A stretch of 64,000 bases of DNA from Candidatus Bathyarchaeia archaeon (lineage in GTDB: Archaea; Thermoproteota; Bathyarchaeia; 40CM-2-53-6), in contig DASYWW010000013.1 in the NCBI GenBank assembly GCA_035935655.1, positions 1 through 64,000 on the forward strand. Reading direction: 5' to 3'. The notes under the pieces are model-generated. The model did not search any database, was not told the origin of the DNA, and saw only the letters and a program-made list of their open reading frames with translations. Made by a program: the position numbers and the translations under genes. Positions 1 to 9,426 of this stretch are shown piece by piece. Within the stretch, counting starts at the first letter, position 1. Every line of letters starts with the position of its first letter.

Positions 1-964
1 GTCCCCCGATTACAAACCCGACAATCGCCAAGAGACCAAACGTCAGATGCAGAAATATCGTGTTCGCGTTAGCGGGTATTATCGCGTGCGGATCTTTGTA
101 ATTAGCTCGTAGTATCCTGACCGCCTTTAAAGCAAACGGCAGACTGAACAACGCAATGAGCGTCGCAAAACTTGTGATTGGGACAGAGACAAACACCTTC
201 AGAACTGCATAGAGGAGAATTAGGAAGTATGATGTCGCTAATAGTCCTACGTAGACTGCGACAGACCTCATGTAGCCTAGCCTCAAGACCAGAGTCTTCT
301 TTCCAACCGCCTTGTCCGCGTCCATGTCAGGGAACTCGTTGATCCACAAAACCGCCGCAATGAGCAATCCGACAGGAATTGATGCGAGCAAAGGCACGGT
401 CGCACCTGCGAGGCTTCCAGTTTGGACGTAGAAGGCGCCCACAGTCATTACGGGCCCGAAATTGAGTCCAACGAGAAATTCTCCAACCCCTCGATACGCC
501 AGTTTGAAGGGAGGACCGACATAGAAGTAGGTGGATATGACACCGATCAATCCGAACCAGAATAATTGGTAGAGTCCGAGGGCGAAGATCAGGTAGAATC
601 CTATGAGGGATCCGAGGATCAGACAGGATGTCGATACGATCAAGTGGGTTGATGGCCGAATCAAGCCCGCTGTCAGTATTCTTCCGCCACCGGCGAACGG
701 GTTCTGGTGTCGAACCTGGAGATCATTTCCGCTCTTGAAATCAAAATAGTCATTGAACATATTACTTGCAATCTGGATCAAACTCGCACCGAGTAATGTG
801 AGCAGGAAAGTGCCCCAGTTGAAAGCCCGGACTGTTTCCCAGGCAATGACAGTCCCAAGGATGATCGGGACGAACGTGGCCTGTAGAAATGGGACCCGCA
901 TCGCCTTAAGCCACAACCCGATGAAAGGCGGCTTTTTCGCATCGATGCTCGGGTTCGATGTCAT
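1..964 (-). CDS. UbiA-family prenyltransferase (MenA-like), cut by window edge
   Basis: Integral-membrane prenyltransferase that joins a polyprenyl chain to an aromatic or glycerol-phosphate acceptor. Reading the minus strand from an ATG at 962-964 gives 321 codons with no stop before the window edge, so the C-terminus is missing. Both metal/diphosphate-binding motifs are visible: NDYFD at about residue 67 and the DMDAD segment at about residue 192. The rest is hydrophobic and fits seven to nine membrane helices. The first motif reads NMFNDYFDFKSG, as in 1,4-dihydroxy-2-naphthoate prenyltransferases, so menaquinone synthesis is likely; archaeal ether-lipid synthases are the alternative. It is divergent from a geranylgeranyl reductase gene with about 130 bp between them, which supports a lipid or quinone role. 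Confidence 0.85.
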   Translation of the reverse strand, partial: MTSNPSIDAKKPPFIGLWLKAMRVPFLQATFVPIILGTVIAWETVRAFNWGTFLLTLLGASLIQIASNMFNDYFDFKSGNDLQVRHQNPFAGGGRILTAGLIRPSTHLIVSTSCLILGSLIGFYLIFALGLYQLFWFGLIGVISTYFYVGPPFKLAYRGVGEFLVGLNFGPVMTVGAFYVQTGSLAGATVPLLASIPVGLLIAAVLWINEFPDMDADKAVGKKTLVLRLGYMRSVAVYVGLLATSYFLILLYAVLKVFVSVPITSFATLIALFSLPFALKAVRILRANYKDPHAIIPANANTIFLHLTFGLLAIVGFVIGG

Positions 965-1094
965 TACGGGCTATCTCTCCGGTTTGAAAAAATCGGCTCG
1001 CCGGAGGTGATATAAGGCTAATTCCCCGAGTTTATTGAGTTGAGAGGCAAAAGGCTAAAGCGTGTTCGAGAGTCCACGATAGACTCCTAATACC

Positions 1095-2510
1095 GTGATG
1101 AATTTGGCCGAAAACTGGGACGTAGTAGTTGTTGGAGCCGGTATAGCGGGCTGCATGACAGCCGGCACCGTAGCCCTGAAGGGCAAAGGCAACGTAAGCG
1201 TTCTCCTCATGGACCGAAACCCGCCCACAGAAGCGGGAAAGAAAACAGTTCTAGGCTGGGTCTGCGGTGACGCAGTCGGCGAGCATCATATCAAGTACAT
1301 TCACGACCACATCGGGACAACCTACGGCAAGCCTGAGATGGAGAACAGGGTAACCGCAGTCTACGTCTACTCCCCCGACATGAAAGTCAGGGTCCCATTC
1401 GAAGGCCCGGGATACGTTCTCGACCGGCCAAAGTTTGCGAAACGCCTTCTCGACGATGCTCTGAAAGCGGGCGTCGAATTTCGCGGAAGCGTCCAGGCAA
1501 CCGATCTAATCGAGGAAAACGGAACAATCGTCGGATTGCATGGTCAAACAGTTGGACCAGGGGTGAACCAGCCGTTCGAGATCCGATCCAAACTGATCAT
1601 AGATACCTCGGGAATGTCTACTAAGCTTCGTCGTAATCTTCCGATTCCAAGTCATATCGAGAAAGAGATCAACAAGGACGATGTAGAGCCGACAGCGCGT
1701 CTGAACGCGAAACTTCGAGACGGAATTGAGGTGGAACCTTTCCACTGCGACATCTACCTCGATGCGGAAAAAGCGCCTGGGGGTTATCTCTGGCTCTTTC
1801 CGAAGTCCGAAGACAAAGTCAACATCGGCCTCGGGATCCAGCAGAAAAGAAGCCCCAAGCCGCTCAGCGCGCTCCTGAAGGATTGGTTGGCAGCAGATGA
1901 CCGATTCAAGGATATTCAACCACTGAGCGATGACAGCAACCTAACAGGCTCCTGGCAGGTATCTGTTCGACACCAGAACGATTGCCTCGTCGCCAACGGC
2001 TACATGATCTGCGGAGACGCAGCATGGTTCCCCAACCCGATCAGCGCCGGCGGCATCGGTCCCGGACTAATAGGCGGGATCATGGCCGGAGAAGCCGCAG
2101 TCCGAGCAATAGAGGCGAACGACTTCAGCGAGAAACAACTCTGGCAGTACAACATAGACTTCGTCAACCACTACGGCAACAAGACGGCCGGGCTGGAAGT
2201 ATTTCGAATGTACCTGCAGACACTCAACAATGACCAGATCAACTACGGTATGAGACACTTCCTATCATCAGATGAAGCTACAGAAATATCGCTGGGAGAA
2301 ATGCCCCACCTCTCCACCGCCAAGAAAATAGTCAAACTGTTCAGAGGCTTGGGATCGTACAAGGCGTTCAGCGGACTCGTGTTCACGATGGCCAGGATGC
2401 GAGCGCTCAACGAGCTCTACCAGAACTATCCGAAAGACCCGGCCCAGTTTGACGCTTGGAAAGCAAACGTCGATTCTATCCTAGCTCAGGGCCGAGCCCG
2501 TTTCCACTAA
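1095..2510 (+). CDS. Geranylgeranyl reductase family FAD enzyme
   Basis: Flavoprotein that saturates isoprenoid double bonds, in archaea usually on membrane ether lipids or the menaquinone side chain. The N-terminal dinucleotide-binding motif VVVGAGIAG lies at residues 11-19, and the second FAD-binding segment CGDAAWFPNPISAGGIGPGL near residue 305 is typical of this family. The length of 471 residues is somewhat above the usual 380-460. The start is either the GTG at 1095 or the adjacent ATG at 1098. The divergent UbiA prenyltransferase next door suggests the two act on the same isoprenoid product. The substrate cannot be decided from sequence alone. Confidence 0.87.
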   Translation: MMNLAENWDVVVVGAGIAGCMTAGTVALKGKGNVSVLLMDRNPPTEAGKKTVLGWVCGDAVGEHHIKYIHDHIGTTYGKPEMENRVTAVYVYSPDMKVRVPFEGPGYVLDRPKFAKRLLDDALKAGVEFRGSVQATDLIEENGTIVGLHGQTVGPGVNQPFEIRSKLIIDTSGMSTKLRRNLPIPSHIEKEINKDDVEPTARLNAKLRDGIEVEPFHCDIYLDAEKAPGGYLWLFPKSEDKVNIGLGIQQKRSPKPLSALLKDWLAADDRFKDIQPLSDDSNLTGSWQVSVRHQNDCLVANGYMICGDAAWFPNPISAGGIGPGLIGGIMAGEAAVRAIEANDFSEKQLWQYNIDFVNHYGNKTAGLEVFRMYLQTLNNDQINYGMRHFLSSDEATEISLGEMPHLSTAKKIVKLFRGLGSYKAFSGLVFTMARMRALNELYQNYPKDPAQFDAWKANVDSILAQGRARFH

Positions 2511-2571
2511 ACCACGAACAGTAACATCGTCAATAAATAAGGGCCGCCGGAACAGGCCAACTTAGAAACTA

Positions 2572-3129
2572 TTGCCTTCTCCAGAACTCGGCCAATCCTT
2601 CGACGCAAGACCACTAGACGATCAGACACTAGTAATGAACATGCTATCATCCGAGAACGACGCGACCTACAGTTTCCAAGGAATGAAGAGAAGGCTAGGA
2701 CTACACCAAGAAAAACTAACGCGCATCCTCAAACGCCTCGAGGACGACAATCTCGTCTTGAAGACGGACGATGGATACAAGGTCCTACACCACTCCAGAA
2801 AGACGACACGCCACCTCGACGAGGGAGAGCCTGTCATTCGCGGTCAGCTTCCTCCAGGAATCGACTCTAATGTCCTCACTTCGAAACTGAAGGGTCGTTG
2901 GTTCAAAAATTTCCGATGGCTAGGATACTCGACCAACGAATCAGGCCAATCGCTCTACTGGATCACCGAGGACGGACGCTTCCAACTAGTAGTTCGGCTC
3001 GCTTCTGCGGAGATTCTTGTATGGAGCCAACCTACGAACGAGCTTGAGGCACAATCTTCGATAGCTGCGGGCTACGAACTCTTCGACAGAATTAGCCGCA
3101 TCCTACCTGAGACCGAAGACAACAGCTAG
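2572..3129 (+). CDS. Winged-helix DNA-binding protein
   Basis: Probable transcriptional regulator of 185 residues. Residues about 20-70 form a MarR/ArsR-like winged helix: a helix-turn-helix around FQGMKRRLGLHQEKLTRI, then LEDDNLVLKTDDGYKV as the beta wing. The C-terminal half (about 85-180) is an uncharacterised alpha/beta domain rich in Trp, possibly a ligand sensor. The start is a TTG; an in-frame ATG at 2635 would remove 21 residues but keep the domain. The gene lies 61 bp after the geranylgeranyl reductase on the same strand and could be co-transcribed with it. The target is unknown. Confidence 0.7.
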   Translation: MPSPELGQSFDARPLDDQTLVMNMLSSENDATYSFQGMKRRLGLHQEKLTRILKRLEDDNLVLKTDDGYKVLHHSRKTTRHLDEGEPVIRGQLPPGIDSNVLTSKLKGRWFKNFRWLGYSTNESGQSLYWITEDGRFQLVVRLASAEILVWSQPTNELEAQSSIAAGYELFDRISRILPETEDNS

Positions 3130-3143
3130 CTGTCCCGGTTTCG

Positions 3144-3171
3144 TTGACTGGATAACCTTCTCCCCAGTCAA
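3144..3171 (+). terminator. Inverted repeat after the winged-helix gene
   Basis: TTGACTGG and CCAGTCAA form a perfect 8-bp stem around a 12-base loop, 14 bases after the stop codon of the upstream gene. A role in transcript ending or 3' stability is inferred from position only. Confidence 0.4.
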
Positions 3172-3554
3172 TATCCCAAACCCCACGTATGGGTATAGTA
3201 GAGAAAACATGCGAAAACGAACCTCCATAGCCGTACGATTCAGCTCAGGAATGTTCCGACAGGACTGGCAACCGATGGAGCGTCACCCCAGACCCTTGAA
3301 GCGCAGAAATCCCAACGAAATGGGCACGGCTCCAGAAAGGGTGCTCAATGCACGTTCCCGTCCTTGAATCAACACGGATTCCTAGACTGATATCCTTCGA
3401 CCCGCCGACGACCCAGTTTGCAGTCTGAACAATCTTCTTGCTCTAGTTCTGGCAAACGGCTAATACTGGCAGGCACATGTCGGAACGTATCGTTGAGAAA
3501 AGAAAGTTTACACGGTAACCGCGCCATGTTAGGGCCATAGAGCACCTGGTTTAG
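3172..3554. other. Gene-free stretch
   Basis: I see no coding sequence with archaeal codon use, no tRNA and no repeat here. The bases just before 3555 should hold the promoter of the DCC-family gene, but no clear TATA box stands out. Confidence 0.4.
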
Positions 3555-3833
3555 TTGCCAGTCGAAATGATCGTTGGTCGTCCTATTCTTCTCTACGATA
3601 ACGATTGTAGAATCTGCACACGATTCGCGATGGTTGCCAGTTCTCTATCGAAGGGGTGGATTGACATGGTCGGGTTATTCACCGATAGAGGAGCTAAGGT
3701 AAAGTCGGAGTTCTTTCGTCCCATTGATAGACCGGATGAAATGTTTTGGCTATTGTTGGGAGATACAGGGTACGGTGGTAGAAGCGGGCTCCTACCATTG
3801 GCACGGGAGGTCATTAGGGGGAGGGTGCTTTGA
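3555..3833 (+). CDS. DCC-family (DUF393) thiol-disulfide oxidoreductase-like protein
   Basis: A 92-residue protein with the DCC signature near its N-terminus: ILLYDNDCRICTRFA, a DxxCxxC motif after a short beta strand. This is the redox-active pair of the DUF393 family, which has a thioredoxin-like fold. Family members usually run 110-140 residues, so this one is short. The first start is TTG at 3555; an ATG at 3567 still keeps the motif. The C-terminus (GGRSGLLPLAREVIRGRVL) resembles the end of the family domain, so the protein looks compact rather than truncated. The redox partner is unknown. Confidence 0.6.
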   Translation: MPVEMIVGRPILLYDNDCRICTRFAMVASSLSKGWIDMVGLFTDRGAKVKSEFFRPIDRPDEMFWLLLGDTGYGGRSGLLPLAREVIRGRVL

Positions 3834-4027
3834 GCGAACAATCGGGCGAAAGCTGCCCGAGGCCCAGGAACGCGGTCCAGCGGGTACTCGGCACCCTACG
3901 GAAAGGAAGAGTTGTCAAGAGAAGGAGAGCGTAGTGATCCCGAATAAAGCCCCGGTAGACTCGTAAGTGAGCATGTAATGATTCGAGGCTCTTCTAAACA
4001 GGGTTCTTTGGTTTCAAAAAGTGTCCT

Positions 4028-4867
4028 GTGTATGGAGAATTGAACGTCGGCCAACCCTCTTTGCCTCGGCTAAAACGACTCACCAGGAATGAGCTGAACC
4101 GGCATTATGGCGAGACAACACGTCGCGCGGTTGCTCTCGTGAAGAGAGAATATCCCAACTTGGTTGGCTTGCTGGTTCACGGAAGCGTCGCGAGAAGAGA
4201 GCCGGGACCTTTTAGCGACATTGACCTGTCCGCTATAACGAGTGGTGGAAAAAAACCGTCCGAGTTCTCCTACTTCGATGGAGACATCTATGTTGGTGTG
4301 GGGTTTCTCCGGGTTGCAGAGTTGGAGAGAGAGTTCAGCGATCCCGAAGCTTTCTTCTGGGCCCGCGGGAGCGCCAAAGCAACCAGAGTGTTCCATGACC
4401 CCAAGAAAATTCTGAAGCGGATTCTAGGTCGCTGGAGACTAGCGGAGCCTTCGCGACAAATCCTGGAGAAATCTCTCTGGGACGCGTACCACAACATTAT
4501 CGAATATTCCGGAAAACTAAGGAATGGTTGGGTCGATCAGGACGAGTACAATACCAGACACGCTGCACGTGTCATTGGCCAGTACGTTGAAAGAGCGATC
4601 ATCACTTTGAATGAGATCTCAATTGTCAGCGAGAACTATCTGTGGCATCATGTCCTGAAAGCTAAGAAGAGACCGAGACATCTCGCAATGGACTATCCCG
4701 TTGCTCTTGGAATAAGAGGAACCAAACAGACCGCTGAGGTCTATCAATCAGCGATGAGGCTCTGCGGTGAAACCCTGCGCTTAATCAGAAACAACTTTCG
4801 AAAAAAGGCCCGGCACAAACGATTCCGGGCTTTGCTGGCTGAACCGTTGGAAAAGCATGGACTCTAG
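4028..4867 (+). CDS. Nucleotidyltransferase-domain protein with helical C-terminus
   Basis: The N-terminal 130 residues are a minimal nucleotidyltransferase domain of the polymerase-beta superfamily: GSVARREPGPFSDIDL at about residues 51-66 carries the GS...DxD metal-binding signature. The C-terminal half (about 145-270) is helical and basic and may be a HEPN-like or substrate-binding domain, as in MNT-HEPN fusions, but no clear RxxxxxH motif settles this. The start is GTG at 4028. The gene stands alone, with no partner antitoxin nearby, and its stop is only 20 bp from the convergent radical SAM gene. Function could be nucleotide or antibiotic modification, or a toxin-antitoxin-type role. Confidence 0.65.
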   Translation: MYGELNVGQPSLPRLKRLTRNELNRHYGETTRRAVALVKREYPNLVGLLVHGSVARREPGPFSDIDLSAITSGGKKPSEFSYFDGDIYVGVGFLRVAELEREFSDPEAFFWARGSAKATRVFHDPKKILKRILGRWRLAEPSRQILEKSLWDAYHNIIEYSGKLRNGWVDQDEYNTRHAARVIGQYVERAIITLNEISIVSENYLWHHVLKAKKRPRHLAMDYPVALGIRGTKQTAEVYQSAMRLCGETLRLIRNNFRKKARHKRFRALLAEPLEKHGL

Positions 4868-4886
4868 AGAGGGACAGGGCTTCGTC

Positions 4887-6437
4887 CTAGTTTAGTCGAA
4901 GGCTCTTGTCAGCATCGTAGCCCAGGGATCGTCCCCAAGCTTTGATGCTATCCAGGATCTTTTTCGAGCCGAACCAGCACAGGGTCGTGAAGATGGCTTT
5001 GAAGGCCGGGTTCAGCTTCATGAGCGTTGGCGGCATGTTGTGAAGCTCTAGAACTGTATGTCTCCAGCTTCTGTAGATGACCCAGAACCTCGCCTCATCT
5101 ATTGCTTCGTCGATGTTGAAGAAGCCCTTGTTCTTCAGAACGCCTAGCGGGACGAAGCTGAGAGGCGTGACCGTGAAGTGAGCCCTGTTTCCGATCTCTT
5201 TTCTGAGTCCATGTTCCATCTTATCGATCAGTCTGACTGTCTCGATCGCGTCGTCAGTTGTCTCTCCGGGTAATCCAACGATGATCGTGTAGGCTGGGAA
5301 CCAGTAGTTCTCGTTGAAGATTCGCGTGCCGTTGTAGATGACCTCCTGCCATTCGCTCGGGCTGAAAGGTTTCACCTTCAAGGGCATGTACTTGCGAATC
5401 AGCTCAGTAGAACCCGTCTCGAGTCCTGACTGTATACCGATGTACTTGTCATCCTTCGCACGGACCGTCTCAGAAATTTCCTTGATGAGTTCTGGATCAG
5501 CCGCTGCCGGGGCCGTTGTTCCATGGGTCGGGTTCGCATAAGTAATGCCGCCCTGGGTCATCACAGTCTTGAAGAGGTCAACGACGGCCTCGTGGTTGGG
5601 CATGAACCCGTTCTTGTCTTCAAGCTTGTAGAGGAAAATGTCCTCGCTGTGAACCCAGACATTAGGGTTTCCAATCTTCCTGTTAACCGCAATCTCCCGC
5701 TCGATCTTGTCAGTCGGATAGTACTTTGCCACGCGCAAGTTCGGCTCGCAGAACTGGCAGTTGCGGCCACAGCCTCGCATGACCTCAACAAGCCCGTGAG
5801 TTGATGCTCCGACGATGTCCGGGATCTGCTCGAGCTTAGGTCCACGGGGAACGTGGATGAATTCTGGTGCACCGTTGAATTCTATGTCGTTGTAGATGTC
5901 CTGTATGACATGGTCGCACTCTCCGATCACAGTATGGTTTACTCCAAGACCCCGTGTCACCTCGTCCTTAGTCTCCATCTGCCAGGCACCTGACCCGCCA
6001 AGCACCAGCTTGGCCTTGGGGAATCTCTTCCTCGCCTGGTTGATGCTGTAGACGAGCTCAAGGAATTTCTTCTTCGTATAAGCCGTCAGTTGGCCACCGT
6101 CCGTGAACATCATGCTGACCGGTCCAAGACCCAACGGGTCCATCGTGGATATTCCGATTATCCGGGTGTCTTCGTTGACGAACTTTGAAATGTGGTCAGG
6201 ATGGGCGATAACGACTTCCTCCGGCTTGTAAGTTCGAAGGATTGACGCTTCTAGCTTCCGGAGCCCGTAGGGCGCCATTCGTGCGACTCCATTCTCGTGT
6301 TTGACCTGAGGAGAAAGAAAGTCGAATACGATTCGGGGAACTTTTTCAGCGGGTGCACAGCTGAAGAAGGGGAGCAATGGTATTCCCCAGTATTCGCTCA
6401 TCTGGGTTGCGTCAGCTGTGAGTACTATTCTTGCCAT
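4887..6437 (-). CDS. B12-binding-type radical SAM protein
   Basis: A 516-residue radical SAM enzyme. The N-terminal ~200 residues form a Rossmann-like cobalamin-binding-type domain with the segment STMDPLGLGP at residues 97-106. The radical SAM core starts with C223-x3-C227-x2-C230, which binds the catalytic 4Fe-4S cluster. The classical DxHxxG cobalamin motif is not evident, so B12 use is inferred from architecture. Such proteins do methylations or rearrangements in lipid, tetrapyrrole or natural-product pathways; the substrate here is unknown. It is monocistronic, with an AT-rich TTTTAAAC stretch near 6531-6540 that could be its promoter. Confidence 0.8.
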   Translation of the reverse strand: MARIVLTADATQMSEYWGIPLLPFFSCAPAEKVPRIVFDFLSPQVKHENGVARMAPYGLRKLEASILRTYKPEEVVIAHPDHISKFVNEDTRIIGISTMDPLGLGPVSMMFTDGGQLTAYTKKKFLELVYSINQARKRFPKAKLVLGGSGAWQMETKDEVTRGLGVNHTVIGECDHVIQDIYNDIEFNGAPEFIHVPRGPKLEQIPDIVGASTHGLVEVMRGCGRNCQFCEPNLRVAKYYPTDKIEREIAVNRKIGNPNVWVHSEDIFLYKLEDKNGFMPNHEAVVDLFKTVMTQGGITYANPTHGTTAPAAADPELIKEISETVRAKDDKYIGIQSGLETGSTELIRKYMPLKVKPFSPSEWQEVIYNGTRIFNENYWFPAYTIIVGLPGETTDDAIETVRLIDKMEHGLRKEIGNRAHFTVTPLSFVPLGVLKNKGFFNIDEAIDEARFWVIYRSWRHTVLELHNMPPTLMKLNPAFKAIFTTLCWFGSKKILDSIKAWGRSLGYDADKSLRLN

Positions 6438-6885
6438 TCATCTATACCTCAAACACACTTGCTTTAGTTAGGATTAGGTCTCTCTTCCGACCGGTTCTTC
6501 CCTAAAACAACCTGTTTTCGAGGTGCTATGTATTTTAAACTAGTGTTTTATGTTAACCGCAAAATCATCAAATGCTCCTTTGGACGCCCTCAGTGGATTG
6601 AACGAGCTCTCTTCCCGATAGAACCGCTATAGGCTGTTGAAGGCGATTTTTCCGGATCGACGTGATTGTGTAGCCCTTGAAAAAGTGTTGAGAGTTCAAC
6701 GGACTTTTCGAAGAACTCTCTCAATGAGAATCCAGTATCTATCTCGTTCTCTAATCGGATCTCTTCGACACATGTAACACCTAGGGCCCGGCATGTAGAA
6801 GGCTTGGAGAGCAGGGAGAATCAGACAGTTCTCTCTTAACACTGAACGATGTTCATAAAAGAGACGACGATTCCTTGACAAAATC
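6438..6885. other. Divergent intergenic region
   Basis: This 448-bp gap separates the radical SAM gene and bcp, which diverge. An A/T-rich stretch (ATTTTAAACTAG, about 6531) fits a minus-strand promoter, and TTCATAAAAG (about 6852-6861) lies roughly 30 bp before the bcp ATG and fits a TATA box giving a nearly leaderless transcript. The remainder shows no recognisable gene. Confidence 0.4.
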
Positions 6886-7341
6886 ATGCAAGCAACCACG
6901 AATATCCAAGCAGGAATGCGCGCTCCTGAGTTCACATCTCTCTTGACTACGGGCGATGTTGTGAAGCTCAATGATTACGAAGGGAAGAAGGTAGTTCTCT
7001 ACTTCTATCCGAAAGACGACACTCCCGGCTGTACCATAGAGGCATGTGGTCTCCGGGATCAATACGAGAAAATTCGCGAGCTAGGCGCTGAAGTCTTGGG
7101 TGTGAGCGTTGACAACGTCGTATCCCACCAACACTTCACGCAAAAGTTCAACCTTCCGTTCCAGTTGGTCGCGGATTCGGACAAGACCATCACGAAGGCT
7201 TATGGCGTTCTGAACGAGAAATCTAACATGGCCCGGCGGGTTACGTTCATCATCGATGAAAAGGGGATCGTCGAGAAAGTATTCGATCCGGTCAAGGCTG
7301 ACGCCCATACGCAACAAGTAATCGACGCACTGTCTCAATAG
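6886..7341 (+). CDS. bcp: Thioredoxin-dependent peroxiredoxin (Bcp/PrxQ type)
   Basis: Reduces hydrogen peroxide and organic hydroperoxides in the cytoplasm. In this 151-residue protein the peroxidatic Cys49 lies in DTPGCT and the resolving Cys54 five residues later, which defines the atypical two-Cys PrxQ group. The length is typical. The ATG start sits about 30 bp after a TATA-like element. The gene is convergent with nnrE and stands alone. Confidence 0.92.
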   Translation: MQATTNIQAGMRAPEFTSLLTTGDVVKLNDYEGKKVVLYFYPKDDTPGCTIEACGLRDQYEKIRELGAEVLGVSVDNVVSHQHFTQKFNLPFQLVADSDKTITKAYGVLNEKSNMARRVTFIIDEKGIVEKVFDPVKADAHTQQVIDALSQ

Positions 7342-7390
7342 CTATTCGGGTCCCGGCCTAAGACCCGAACTTCAAAATAGTCAGCGACTC

Positions 7391-8125
7391 CTACTCCGTT
7401 GGAGGGAGAGGAATCTTCAACAGAGTGTCCTTATGAAAAATGACGCTCTTCTGTCCGAACCTCTTGTAGACATTTCGAGGTATCGAGATGTCAGCGAGAT
7501 ACAGGTCACCCACATATGGTGAGGCGTCAAATGGAAGGAAGCAGGTCTTTGGTAACGCTAACGTGAGGGTTGCGGTTGCCCTCATACAGGGATCATAGAC
7601 TTCACCGGTTGTCGCGTTCATTCCGGACGGAAGGTCCAACGCCAATATGGGGCGACCGCTCGCGTTAGCGTCCTCGATAATTTTCGCTATCTTGTCCCGA
7701 GGATTGCCCTCAAGCCCATAACCGATAAGCGCATCGATAAGCAGGTCATAATCCCTCAGATCGTATCCAGTTGACACGATGGGGATTTCCATTTTTTCGA
7801 GAATTTGCAATTGTCCAAGGGGTACGCCTTTCATTCTGTCTCTGGTTGTGCCGACCATCACGTCGACTTCGGCGCCCCAGTTAGCCAAATGTCTCGCAGC
7901 AACCATCCCATCCCCGCCGTTGTTGCCTCCTCCGATGAGGAAGGCGACGCTCTTTCCTATTGTTGTCCCTAGCATCATCTGCCTGGCTAAGATGGCTGCG
8001 GCTCTGCCTGCATTTTCCATCAACGAGAGGACGTTTACTCTCGGCTCTTGAATTGTAAGGGCGTCTAGCTTGCGCATCTCATCAGCTGTGAGATAGACAA
8101 TTCCAGCCCGTTCCTGCATGCTCAT
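7391..8125 (-). CDS. nnrE: NAD(P)H-hydrate epimerase
   Basis: Interconverts the R and S forms of NAD(P)H hydrate so the dehydratase can repair damaged cofactor. The 244-residue protein is a stand-alone YjeF_N domain: the nucleotide-binding motif GGGNNGGDG lies at about residues 65-73, and the ALDLPSGMNATTG segment near 162-174 holds the catalytic Asp and substrate loop. In many archaea this domain is fused to the dehydratase domain; here the dehydratase is a separate gene at 55553-56437. The start at 8125 is followed by a second Met two codons later. Confidence 0.9.
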   Translation of the reverse strand: MSMQERAGIVYLTADEMRKLDALTIQEPRVNVLSLMENAGRAAAILARQMMLGTTIGKSVAFLIGGGNNGGDGMVAARHLANWGAEVDVMVGTTRDRMKGVPLGQLQILEKMEIPIVSTGYDLRDYDLLIDALIGYGLEGNPRDKIAKIIEDANASGRPILALDLPSGMNATTGEVYDPCMRATATLTLALPKTCFLPFDASPYVGDLYLADISIPRNVYKRFGQKSVIFHKDTLLKIPLPPTE

Positions 8126-8213
8126 CCCGCGCTTCCTAAGCAGATATATTCAGACTCCTACTCGCGTGCAATATTCAAAGCTTGAATGAGAAAAGAAGTA
8201 GTGAAGTCGAAAA

Positions 8214-9395
8214 TTGAATCTTCTAATTGACGATGTTCAGCTCTGGGACGGCACAGGCTCACCAGACCAGTCCAAGATGTCCGTAGAGGTTCAAGATGGC
8301 CGGATCAAGTGGATCGGGGCAGCGTCTGATTGGCAGGGTAACCGAGCCAGGGTCCGAGTTGTTGATGGAAGGGCCCGGACATTGATTCCTGGAATAATGG
8401 ATTGTCACGTTCACTACAGCAGTCCAGGTGGGCCCGAGTGGATCGCTCGATTTACCGATCCTCTACCAGAAATCTCCATGCGTGCGATCGAACTTGCCGA
8501 GACCAGCTTACGAAGCGGCGTCACAACTGCCCGAGATGTTGGTGCCCCTCATGGGGTCAGCATAAAGCTCGCACGCGCAGCACGAGCAGGAGAGATTCGT
8601 GCTCCTAACATTCGGGCTGCGGGAGCCTGGATCGCCCATCGCGGCACCTACGTACTCTTCGCGAGACTTTTCGAGGAAACTAGCGAGCTACGAGACGCGA
8701 TTAGGACGGAGATTGAGGCTGGAGCGGACCTCATCAAGGTGGCACTAGCAGGCTGGAATGAAGGAGTCCGACCACAAGATGCGCCAGACATTCCATTCGA
8801 CAAAAAGCTCCTAGCTGTAGCCGTTGAAGAAGCTCACAAAGCAGGGTTCAAGATCGCGTGTCATGCGAACGATCCGACCAGCTGTCGCATAGCCGCCCGT
8901 GCGGGTGTTGATTCGCTCGAGCATGGGATGTTTCTCGAATCGGACGACCTTGAAGCGATGGCCAAGAACAATACGTACCTGGTTCCGACTATGTCAGTCT
9001 GGGACGCTATGCTCTACTACTCCAAAGCAGTTGACTGGCCTGAAGCCCGTAGGAAGCGGGCCGAAGATCTGCGACAGGGATCGCGTGCGGCAGTCAGAGC
9101 GGCCATCAAGGCCGGGGTGAAGATAGCGCTAGGAACTGATGCAGGTGGTGGAGCCACGCGTCATGGTCGCATTGCGCGGGAGGCGGAGCTGATGGTTGAG
9201 TGCGGGATGGAGCCACAGGATGCTCTCAGAGCCGGAACCTCTAGCGCAGCAAGTCTGATCGGCGAGGCTGAACGCGGTACGATCGAGAAGGGAAAAATGG
9301 CGGACCTAGTCTTGCTCGACGCGAACCCCTTGGAAAACATGAGTGCGCTAAGGTTGGTTGCGGCCGTGTTTCAAGAAGGGCATCGCGTAGCATAG
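8214..9395 (+). CDS. Amidohydrolase (imidazolonepropionase/prolidase-like)
   Basis: Metal-dependent hydrolase of the TIM-barrel amidohydrolase superfamily, 393 residues. MDCHVHYS (about residue 62) is the HxH metal motif at the end of strand 1; ACHAND (about 222) and SLEHGMF (about 243) carry later His ligands; GTDAGGGA (about 305) carries the catalytic Asp. The closing segment KGKMADLVLLDANPL is the usual beta-sandwich return of the family. Members cleave imidazolonepropionate, Xaa-Pro dipeptides or lactams, and the substrate cannot be called. The start is TTG at 8214. It is divergent from nnrE with 88 bp between. Confidence 0.82.
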   Translation: MNLLIDDVQLWDGTGSPDQSKMSVEVQDGRIKWIGAASDWQGNRARVRVVDGRARTLIPGIMDCHVHYSSPGGPEWIARFTDPLPEISMRAIELAETSLRSGVTTARDVGAPHGVSIKLARAARAGEIRAPNIRAAGAWIAHRGTYVLFARLFEETSELRDAIRTEIEAGADLIKVALAGWNEGVRPQDAPDIPFDKKLLAVAVEEAHKAGFKIACHANDPTSCRIAARAGVDSLEHGMFLESDDLEAMAKNNTYLVPTMSVWDAMLYYSKAVDWPEARRKRAEDLRQGSRAAVRAAIKAGVKIALGTDAGGGATRHGRIAREAELMVECGMEPQDALRAGTSSAASLIGEAERGTIEKGKMADLVLLDANPLENMSALRLVAAVFQEGHRVA

Positions 9396-9426
9396 ACGCA
9401 TGGGGTCTGACGGCGCTAGAGATTTT